From NCBI GenBank assembly GCA_022837505.1, contig JALHFZ010000061.1:1-11602 (forward strand): a stretch of 11,602 nt of DNA. Direction: 5' to 3'. A program made the position numbers and the translations under genes. Position 1 is the stretch's first letter. Every line of letters starts with the position of its first letter. The notes below the pieces were generated by a model that made no database searches, was not told the origin of the DNA, and saw only the letters and a list, made by a program, of their open reading frames with translations. Shown here piece after piece: positions 6,844 to 11,602 of this stretch. This stretch comes from Synergistaceae bacterium (GTDB taxonomy: Bacteria; Synergistota; Synergistia; Synergistales; Aminobacteriaceae).

Positions 6844-6896
6844 TGAACCGGAAAAACAGATCCGGCTTACTGCCCAGGGATAGTTTTTCCGGTTCA
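6844..6896. repeat. 14-base perfect inverted repeat between convergent genes
   Basis: TGAACCGGAAAAAC (6844-6857) pairs perfectly with GTTTTTCCGGTTCA (6883-6896) around a 25-base loop. It lies between the plus-strand abgA-like gene and the minus-strand chaB, the place where a bidirectional terminator is expected. The A5/T5 tract lies inside the stem and not after it, so it is not a canonical Rho-independent terminator. A weaker hairpin, GGAAGA/TCTTCC (6751-6756 and 6771-6776), starts right after the abgA stop codon. Confidence 0.6.
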
Positions 6897-6938
6897 AATT
6901 AGCAGGTTACACTTTAGAGGTGGAGGTGGAGCTGCAGC

Positions 6939-7145
6939 TTAGTCCTTCTTCTCCCATTTTCCGGTCTTTTCGTTCTTCTCGTAAACGTTTTTGACCGCAG
7001 CCCAGGCCACTTTATGGGCCCGTTCCTCGTCGTGGCCATATTCATCCCAGGCGCTGTTGTAGGCCGACTTGTAGATCTCCTGGGCGTGCTTCGGCACGTT
7101 GTCCTTTACGCTGTCCGGCAGGTCGCGAATGGAATCGTAGGGCAT
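6939..7145 (-). CDS. chaB: ChaB family protein
   Basis: A 68-residue protein with the whole ChaB domain: MPYDSIRDLPDSVKDNVP (1-18), then HAQEIYKSAYNSAWDEY (20-36), then AHKVAWAAVKNVYEK (43-57) and a Lys-rich tail. ChaB was named as a putative regulator of the ChaA cation/proton antiporter in E. coli, but no chaA is present here and the role remains uncertain. It is small, soluble and has no signal peptide. Translation start is firm, with AAAGGAG about seven bases before the ATG. It is 18 bases downstream of the FAH-family gene on the same strand, so the two are probably one transcript. The gap of 18 bases and shared promoter are the only evidence for a joint role. Confidence 0.93.
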   Translation of the reverse strand: MPYDSIRDLPDSVKDNVPKHAQEIYKSAYNSAWDEYGHDEERAHKVAWAAVKNVYEKNEKTGKWEKKD

Positions 7146-7163
7146 GATGAATCTCCTTTCGTT

Positions 7164-7928
7164 TTATTTCACCGGATTTTCCAGCAGGCCTATCTGCTCG
7201 ATCTTCACCTGCATGACGTCGCCTCGGTTCACGGGGCCGATGCCTGCGGGGGTTCCGGTGATGATGACATCTCCCGGCTCAAGGGTCATGACATGGGATA
7301 TATGGCTGACCAGCACGTTCACCGGAAAGATGAAGTTGCTCGTGCGGGAATGCTGCACTACTTTGCCGCCCACTAACATCTCGATCTCGAGGTCGGAGGG
7401 GTCTATCCCGGCGGCGATCACCGGGCCGAGGGGGCAGAAGGTATCGAAGGATTTCGCCCGGGTCCACTGACCGTCCTTCGACTGGAGGTCCCTTGCGGTG
7501 ACGTCGTTGGCGCAGGTGTACCCGAGAATATAATCAAAGGCCTCTTCCGGGGAGACGGAACGGCAGGTTCTGCCCATAACGATGGCCAGCTCCGCCTCGT
7601 AATCCACCCGCTTCGTCATGACCGGAGGGTAGACCACCGGTTCACCCTGGGCGATCACCGAAGTGGGGGGTTTGAGAAAGAGCAGGGGCTCTTCAGGAAT
7701 GGGCAGCCCGACTTCCCTGGCATGGTCTCTGTAGTTGAGGCCCACGGCCACAACCTTTGACGGGTCCGTAGGAGGAAGCCAGGACTCCACCTGGTCAAGG
7801 GTTCCCAGAAGCTCCCCCTTTTCGGGGTTCTGGAAGAGGCTTCCCGTGAGAGAGTAGATTCGATCCTCCTCGAGGATTCCGACGTGCGCTTTTCCCTGTA
7901 TTCTGCATCGAAGGTAGGTCTTTTTCAT
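7164..7928 (-). CDS. Fumarylacetoacetate hydrolase (FAH) family protein
   Basis: A 254-residue enzyme of the FAH superfamily, the length of the short acylpyruvate hydrolase / 2-hydroxyhepta-2,4-diene-1,7-dioate isomerase type. Landmarks are VAVGLNYRDHARE (60-72), FLKPPTSV (84-91), and the Mg2+-binding set Glu111 and Glu113 in DYEAELAIVMG plus Asp142 in CANDVTARD. They are followed by KSFDTFCPLGP (159-169) and the closing loop TGTPAGIG (224-231). These enzymes act on 2-keto or 2-enol carboxylic acids in breakdown of amino or aromatic acids, or detoxify metabolites such as oxaloacetate enol. The reaction cannot be chosen from sequence alone. AAAGGAG lies six bases before the ATG, and a 17-base-spaced promoter lies upstream. 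chaB follows 18 bases after the stop. Confidence 0.92.
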   Translation of the reverse strand: MKKTYLRCRIQGKAHVGILEEDRIYSLTGSLFQNPEKGELLGTLDQVESWLPPTDPSKVVAVGLNYRDHAREVGLPIPEEPLLFLKPPTSVIAQGEPVVYPPVMTKRVDYEAELAIVMGRTCRSVSPEEAFDYILGYTCANDVTARDLQSKDGQWTRAKSFDTFCPLGPVIAAGIDPSDLEIEMLVGGKVVQHSRTSNFIFPVNVLVSHISHVMTLEPGDVIITGTPAGIGPVNRGDVMQVKIEQIGLLENPVK

Positions 7929-7968
7929 TCTGTTCTCCTTTGCCTTTTTAGAATTTTTCGCAGGCCTT

Positions 7969-7997
7969 CTTATATTCTATTCTATCAAATCTATCAA
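7969..7997 (-). promoter_or_regulatory. Promoter of the FAH-family gene and chaB
   Basis: On the minus strand TTGATA (7997-7992) and TATAAG (7974-7969) are separated by exactly 17 bases, about 40 bases before the FAH gene ATG. A second TTGATA-like copy and a TAGAAT lie within the spacer, so the exact start point may vary. Consensus match only. Confidence 0.65.
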
Positions 7998-8211
7998 AGG
8001 GGATGACGGAATGAAATTAATGGGCTAAACCGCCCGCCGGCCCGAAGATGGAGCAACAAACCTTGACTTTTTAGTGGGAATATCGTAGTTTGTACAATCA
8101 TATCAGCGAAAGATTACCCTGGAAAAAATTTCCGCACAGACAGAAATCTCCCCTTTCTTTTTTGAAGCGAGGAGCTCTGTCTTTTGATTAAGAAGCACAC
8201 CAGAGAGTGAC

Positions 8212-8216
8212 GGAGG
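8212..8216 (+). promoter_or_regulatory. Ribosome binding site that decides the phoU start
   Basis: GGAGG lies eight bases before the ATG at 8225. An in-frame GTG at 8207 lies upstream of this site and would itself contain it, so the ATG is favoured. Confidence 0.75.
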
Positions 8217-8224
8217 AATGCAGG

Positions 8225-8965
8225 ATGTTCGGAAAGAAGAATGGCCGGGTGGAGAGCCTGCTCTATTCCGCCGACCGGGCGAAGATACTTGAAATGGTAC
8301 GGAAAATGGGGGTCATGGCAAGCGACGCTTTCTCCAAGGCCATCAAGGCCCTCGAGACCCGGGACGATGTAATGGCCGATGAAGTCATCAGGGATGACGA
8401 CGATATTGACGATCTTGAGGCGGCGATCGATGACGAATGCCTCTCCTCAATTGCCATGCGTCAGCCCGTGCGGGAGGACCTCCGCTTCGTCTTTGCCGTG
8501 CTGAAGATCATCACGGACCTGGAGCGCATCGGCGACCAGGGGGTGAACATCGCGAAGAAGGCGAAGATGCTCAACCAATATCCCCTCCTCAAGCCTCTGG
8601 TGGATATTCCCAGAATGCGGACAATAGCTGCCGAGATGGTGGCCGACTCTCTGCGGTCCTTCGAGGAGAACGACGCCGCTCTCGCCGAGGATATCTGCCG
8701 AAGGGACGAGGAGCTGGATGTACTCTACGATAATATCTTCGACGAACTGCTCGTGATCATCGCCAACAAGCCGGCAGGAGACCGGGCTACCGCCCAGTGC
8801 GCAGCCGGCCTGATCTGGGTGGCTCGGCATCTGGCCCGAATAGGCGACCATGCGACGAACGTGGCCGAGCGGGTCTATTTCATGGTCAAGGGGGAGCGGC
8901 TGAAACCCCTCATCGAAGAAGAAAAAAAGAAAAACGCTTCAAAAAATAGAAAATCACCTGCATAG
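8225..8965 (+). CDS. phoU: PhoU family phosphate-signalling protein
   Basis: A 246-residue PhoU made of two tandem three-helix bundles, a cytoplasmic protein that usually links the Pst phosphate transporter to PhoR/PhoB signalling. The two repeats each carry the metal-binding signature: DLERIGDQGVNIAKKAK (98-114) and ARHLARIGDHATNVAERV (200-217). QPVREDLRFVFAVLK (80-94) before the first signature is also typical. The C-terminus is a Lys/Glu-rich tail. The start at ATG 8225 is chosen over GTG 8207 because of the well-placed GGAGG. No pst genes, phoR or phoB are visible in the window. The nearest transporter is TTT, 71 bases downstream on the same strand. A direct link between the two would be unusual and is only inference. 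Confidence 0.94.
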   Translation: MFGKKNGRVESLLYSADRAKILEMVRKMGVMASDAFSKAIKALETRDDVMADEVIRDDDDIDDLEAAIDDECLSSIAMRQPVREDLRFVFAVLKIITDLERIGDQGVNIAKKAKMLNQYPLLKPLVDIPRMRTIAAEMVADSLRSFEENDAALAEDICRRDEELDVLYDNIFDELLVIIANKPAGDRATAQCAAGLIWVARHLARIGDHATNVAERVYFMVKGERLKPLIEEEKKKNASKNRKSPA

Positions 8966-9036
8966 GAGATCCTTCAGGCTTCATGGGTTGCAAATCAATA
9001 AATTAGCTATTTTACATTCTGAAAGGAGAAGAGAAC

Positions 9037-9984
9037 ATGAAAAAAGCACTTCTTGCAGTCCTTGCGCTCAGTTTCCTCCTCGCCGGAGCAGCCGCCTTCG
9101 CTGCCGACTACCCCTCCAAACCGGTGACGATCATCGTCGCGTCCAATGCCGGAGGCGGCACGGACACTATGGCCCGGCTCTTCGCGAAATTCGCCGAGAA
9201 ATACTTCGGCCAGCCCATGGTCATCAACAACATCGATGGCGCCGGCGGACAGAGGGGCTTCGAGGCCCTCGCCCGGGCCAAGGCCGACGGATATACCATC
9301 GGAACCCTCTACACCCCCCACCTCACCGCCCACATGTCCGCCAAGAGGGCGAAGTACACCCTCGATGACTTCACCATGCTCTACAACCTCGTGACGGACC
9401 CCGGAGTTCTCGTTGTCCCGGCGTCCAGCCCCTTCAATTCGATTCAGGACATCATCGACGCAGAAAAGGCCGCCCCCGGAACCCTGACGGGCTCCACCTC
9501 CGGCCCCGGCGGTGATGACGCCTTCGCCCTGGCCCAGTTCAACGAGGCCGCCGGAACGACCGTCAAGAGCATCCCCTCCACCGGGTCCTCCAACGCGAAA
9601 GCCACCGTCATGGGCGGGCACGTCTCCATGGGCTTCATGAACCTCTCCCAGGTGGAGTCGAACATGAAGGCAGGGGAAGTGCGGATTCTCGCCATCATGA
9701 CGAAGAAACGCCACCCCAACGTTCCTGACGTTCCCACCTTCACTGAGCTCGGCTACAAGGTGTTCTCCGATTCGTCCAGGGGATTTGCCGCCCCTGCGGG
9801 CATCCCCGAAGAGGCTCATAAAAAGCTGGTCGACACCTTCGAGAAAGTCGTGGCCGACCCCGAGTTCCAGGCTGCCGCGAAGGAGCAGCTTCAGCTGAAC
9901 ATCATGAACCCCGAGGAATACAAGGCCTATCTCGAGGAGCTTCTCGAAGTCACGAACAAAGCCTACGAAAAGGATCCCTGGTAG
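9037..9984 (+). CDS. tctC: Tripartite tricarboxylate transporter substrate-binding protein (TctC family)
   Basis: The extracytoplasmic solute receptor of a TTT transporter, 315 residues with the usual family length. It has an N-terminal Sec signal peptide: two Lys, a hydrophobic run from about 4 to 19, and an Ala-Phe-Ala cleavage site at 20-22, so the mature protein begins near ADYPSKPV. Family landmarks are YPSKPVTIIVASNAGGGTDT (25-44), the GQPMVINNIDGAGGQRG segment (58-74) that forms the ligand pocket, and a C-terminal AAPAGIPEE motif. Receptors in this family bind carboxylates such as citrate, glutamate or aromatic acids; the ligand cannot be read here. A cysteine for lipid anchoring is absent. 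AAAGGAG lies about eight bases before the ATG. It is first in the order tctC-tctB-tctA. Confidence 0.95.
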   Translation: MKKALLAVLALSFLLAGAAAFAADYPSKPVTIIVASNAGGGTDTMARLFAKFAEKYFGQPMVINNIDGAGGQRGFEALARAKADGYTIGTLYTPHLTAHMSAKRAKYTLDDFTMLYNLVTDPGVLVVPASSPFNSIQDIIDAEKAAPGTLTGSTSGPGGDDAFALAQFNEAAGTTVKSIPSTGSSNAKATVMGGHVSMGFMNLSQVESNMKAGEVRILAIMTKKRHPNVPDVPTFTELGYKVFSDSSRGFAAPAGIPEEAHKKLVDTFEKVVADPEFQAAAKEQLQLNIMNPEEYKAYLEELLEVTNKAYEKDPW

Positions 9985-9999
9985 GGAACAGGCCGCGTC

Positions 10000-10440
10000 A
10001 TGACCCGATCTTCCGCTAACAAAGCTTTCGCTGCGGGAGGATTGGGACTCGCCATTGCCCTGTTTCTGGGAGCGTACAACTTTCCCGACCGGGCCGCCGA
10101 CGCGGCCCGGTACATCTTTTTTCTGGCGGGAACTATGGCGGTTCTGTCCCTGATCCTCTTCGTGCAGAAAATTCCCTCGCCCGATTCCGATGTCCGGTGG
10201 GTGCGGTCAGTCCGCAATTTCACCATCACACTGGTCGTCCTCGGCGTCTACGGTCTCCTTATCCCCTGGCTGGGATTCTTCCCCGCGAGCGGCCTGTTCA
10301 TGGCCGTCCTCGGCTGGCTTCTGGGCTTCCGCCGGCCCTTTTTTCTCCTCCTGGGAATCGCCATAATCCTGGGCTTCGTCTATATAGTGTTCGCCCATTT
10401 TCTTGGGGTTCCCATCCCCATGGGAATCTGGGGGGAATAA
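10000..10440 (+). CDS. tctB: Tripartite tricarboxylate transporter small membrane subunit (TctB family)
   Basis: A 146-residue integral membrane protein, the small subunit of TTT, which pairs with TctA to form the secondary transport core. Hydrophobic segments lie at about 11-26, 37-55, 72-90, 93-109 and 113-134. A Pro-Asp-Arg-rich loop joins the first two. The segment after 72 (VRNFTITLVVLGVYGLLIPW) is typical of the family's third and fourth helices. Sequence conservation in TctB is low, so the call rests on size, hydrophobic pattern and position. It begins 15 bases after the tctC stop, and tctA starts 3 bases after its own stop, so it is translationally tight within the operon. Only a weak AGG lies before the start. 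Confidence 0.9.
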   Translation: MTRSSANKAFAAGGLGLAIALFLGAYNFPDRAADAARYIFFLAGTMAVLSLILFVQKIPSPDSDVRWVRSVRNFTITLVVLGVYGLLIPWLGFFPASGLFMAVLGWLLGFRRPFFLLLGIAIILGFVYIVFAHFLGVPIPMGIWGE

Positions 10441-10443
10441 GCC

Positions 10444-11256
10444 ATGGCTGAATTCTTTCTTCCTGCCGTCATGTCCCTTATGAACCCTGCGGTTCTCTTC
10501 TCCATCACCGTGGGAACAGTGGTGGGGATCATCGTGGGGGCCATGCCCGGCCTGACCGCCACCATGGCCGTTGCCCTGCTCATCCCCGTGACCTTCGGAA
10601 TGGACCCTCTGGTCGGACTCGCCCTCATGGGGGGAGTCTACAGCGGCGGCATGTACGGCGGGGCCATATCCTCAATCCTGCTCTCCACCCCCGGAACCCC
10701 TGCAGCGGCGGCGACAGCCTTCGACGGCTACCCCCTCACCCGGCAGGGCAAGGGTGGGGTCGCCCTCACTGTGGCCACCTGGGCCAGTTTCTGGGGGGGG
10801 ATACTGTCCACTATCGCCCTTCTTCTCATGGCCCCGGCACTTGCGAAGTTCTCCCTACGGTTCGGCCCGCCCGAGTATTTCGTTCTCTCCATCATGGGCC
10901 TTTCAAGCATCGTCACCCTCACGAAGGGAAGCATGGTGAAGGGGCTGATGTCCGGCTTTCTCGGCCTCGTTCTCGCTACGGTAGGGATGGACCCCCTGTC
11001 GGGGTTCATGCGCTTCACCTTCGGTTCCATGAACCTCTTCGACGGAGTGCCCTTCATGCCTGCCCTTATCGGCCTCTTCTCGGTGAGCCAGATCCTCGAT
11101 CTCACCGCCGAATCCCACATCGTGGAGGACCTCAGCAAGACGATCTCCTCCATCAAGCGCAGTAAACTGCCCAAGGGACTGGGTCCCACCATAACCAGGG
11201 GCAGCATCATCGGAATCATCGTGGCTGATTACAATTTTTCGGATGTGCCAGTATAG
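10444..11256 (+). CDS. tctA: TTT transporter large membrane subunit (TctA), 3' truncated at a junction
   Basis: This is the N-terminal 255-260 residues of TctA, normally about 500 residues with around 12 membrane helices. Landmarks are VVGIIVGAMPGLTATMAVAL (26-45), MYGGAISSILLSTPGTPAAA (70-89) and GYPLTRQGKGG (95-105), the substrate-path motifs of the family. The start is 3 bases after tctB and the frame is normal. After TITRGSIIGII (249-259) the protein should continue with another membrane segment of IIGxxPGAGG type. Instead it reads V-ADYNFSDVPV and stops. Those last residues are antisense to a different gene (see the sigma-factor entry), so the C-terminal half is missing and the real end lies outside the window. 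As it stands it could not form a working transporter. Treat residues after about 259 as not TctA. Confidence 0.93.
   Translation: MAEFFLPAVMSLMNPAVLFSITVGTVVGIIVGAMPGLTATMAVALLIPVTFGMDPLVGLALMGGVYSGGMYGGAISSILLSTPGTPAAAATAFDGYPLTRQGKGGVALTVATWASFWGGILSTIALLLMAPALAKFSLRFGPPEYFVLSIMGLSSIVTLTKGSMVKGLMSGFLGLVLATVGMDPLSGFMRFTFGSMNLFDGVPFMPALIGLFSVSQILDLTAESHIVEDLSKTISSIKRSKLPKGLGPTITRGSIIGIIVADYNFSDVPV
11206..11223. other. Chimeric junction with about 15 bases shared by both sides
   Basis: The bases ATCATCGGAATCATC (11206-11220) fit TctA (Ile-Ile-Gly-Ile-Ile) on the plus strand and sigma factor (Asp-Asp-Ser-Asp-Asp) on the minus strand. To the left the sequence is only TctA; to the right it is only sigma factor. 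Neither gene has its remainder in the window. Base composition also falls to the right. Confidence 0.85.
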
Positions 11257-11355
11257 CCGTTCCTGGTATTTGCGAACGATAAGGTTAAATGCATAGCTAC
11301 GAGTCTCGGGGTTTCGAAACCTCTCCAACAGTTCCTTGTCGTCCAAATGACCCAT
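11206..11355 (-). CDS. RNA polymerase ECF sigma-70 factor, N-terminal fragment
   Basis: The first 50 residues match the start of a Bacteroidota-type ECF sigma factor: MGHLDDKELLERFRNPETR, then Tyr-Ala-Phe-Asn-Leu-Ile-Val-Arg-Lys-Tyr and RLYWHIRKIVISHDDSDD. This is the beginning of the region 2 core-binding domain. In intact proteins VVQNTF or similar follows; here the frame instead reads AAPG and enters the antisense strand of tctA, where it stays open to 10903 without meaning. The gene is therefore cut by the junction. The ATG has no Shine-Dalgarno sequence, unlike all genes to the left but as is usual in Bacteroidota. It lies 12 bases after the transketolase stop, so in its source genome the two were adjacent. 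Region identity is by recalled family pattern, not a search. Confidence 0.8.
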
Positions 11356-11367
11356 CGAAAACAGCTA

Positions 11368-11602
11368 TTACAGTGCTTTGCGAGCGATTACCTTTTTAAC
11401 GGATTCAACGATATGTGGTGCATCCAACCCATACTTCACCAGCAGCTCCTCGGGTTTACCGCTTTCTCCGAAGGTGTCGTTTACCGCAATTATCTCCATG
11501 GGGGTGGGGTTAAAGCGGCTGAGCAGCTGAGCAATGCTGTCGCCCATTCCACCATTCATCATGTGCTCTTCGGCAGTAACCACCGCGCGGGTTTTGGCAA
11601 CC
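11368..11602 (-). CDS. Transketolase, C-terminal part (runs off window)
   Basis: The last 77 codons of a transketolase, or of the C-terminal subunit of a split transketolase. The visible part is the third (C-terminal, regulatory-like) domain: VVTAEEHMMNGGMGDSIAQL, then the VNDTFGESGKPEELL segment, then a final helix ending VKKVIARKAL. Transketolase moves two-carbon units between sugar phosphates in the pentose phosphate pathway with thiamine diphosphate. The catalytic domains lie beyond the window edge. The full upstream residues before VVTAEEH are VAKTRA, so the frame continues across the edge. It belongs with the sigma factor to the segment right of the junction and probably comes from another organism than the genes before 11206. 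Confidence 0.88.
   Translation of the reverse strand, partial: VAKTRAVVTAEEHMMNGGMGDSIAQLLSRFNPTPMEIIAVNDTFGESGKPEELLVKYGLDAPHIVESVKKVIARKAL

Noticed and set aside
8063..8098. Promoter for phoU (TTGACT ... TACAAT)
   Set aside because: The spacing between the two boxes is 24 bases; the alternative -10 at 17 bases, TAGTTT, is weak. Neither is good enough to list.
8988..9018. Promoter for tctC (TTGCAA, then TTTACA after 17 bases)
   Set aside because: The -10 box matches only three of six consensus bases, so co-transcription with phoU cannot be excluded or the promoter claimed.
9007..9819. Long minus-strand open frame of 270 codons
   Set aside because: It is antisense to tctC, which has a signal peptide, RBS and family motifs. 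The protein is Gly/Glu/Val-rich low-quality sequence typical of the shadow of a GC-rich gene.
10903..11205. Continuation of the sigma-factor frame to 10903
   Set aside because: Beyond 11206 this frame is the antisense of tctA, and sigma-factor similarity stops at residue 50, so it is not part of the sigma gene.
11224..11256. Tail ADYNFSDVPV as the natural C-terminus of TctA
   Set aside because: TctA should have about 250 more residues, and these bases code for the sigma factor on the other strand.
1..11602. CRISPR array or insertion sequence
   Set aside because: I saw no regularly spaced repeats, no transposase and no flanking inverted repeats with a coding core.

Overview
The window looks like a stretch of an anaerobic bacterial chromosome, probably recovered from a mixed community. 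Two M20-type amidohydrolases, a metal-dependent amidohydrolase, an aldehyde dehydrogenase, an FAH-family hydrolase and a tripartite tricarboxylate transporter (TTT) fit an amino-acid or organic-acid fermenter. Nearly every gene has a strong AGGAGG-type ribosome binding site. This resembles Synergistota or a similar Gram-negative-type anaerobe, but that assignment is inference from gene style and not from any search.

Layout. Positions 1-1569 (minus) hold the start of an amidohydrolase and a complete M20 peptidase/amidohydrolase behind a good promoter. A tRNA-Ser(UGA) with its own promoter and terminator lies at 1909-2108. From 2109 to 3125 is a lower-GC, gene-poor accessory stretch with one cupin gene and two possible gene remnants. 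A HicA-HicB toxin-antitoxin pair follows (3073-3795), with a consensus promoter overlapped by a palindrome. Then come an aldehyde dehydrogenase and an AbgA-like M20 hydrolase (3878-6750, plus). A convergent minus-strand pair, FAH-family hydrolase then ChaB (7928-6939), is separated from them by a long perfect inverted repeat. From 8225 onward are phoU and a tctC-tctB-tctA set on the plus strand.

The most important observation is at about 11206-11223. TctA stops being TctA in mid-protein. From there to the end the sequence reads, on the minus strand, as the beginning of an ECF sigma-70 factor and the end of a transketolase. Both are of Bacteroidota style and the sigma start has no Shine-Dalgarno sequence. 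The two halves share about 15 bases at the join. This is most simply an assembly chimera; a real recombination between co-resident species is the alternative. The last 380 bases should therefore not be read as the same genome as the rest.

How the genes may work together: TTT takes up a carboxylate, M20 enzymes release amino acids or aromatic acids from N-acyl or amide conjugates, and the aldehyde dehydrogenase and FAH-family enzyme process carbon skeletons. This is a plausible scavenging set, but the sequence does not fix any substrate. I found no CRISPR array, no complete insertion sequence and no clearly new multi-gene defence or biosynthetic system.
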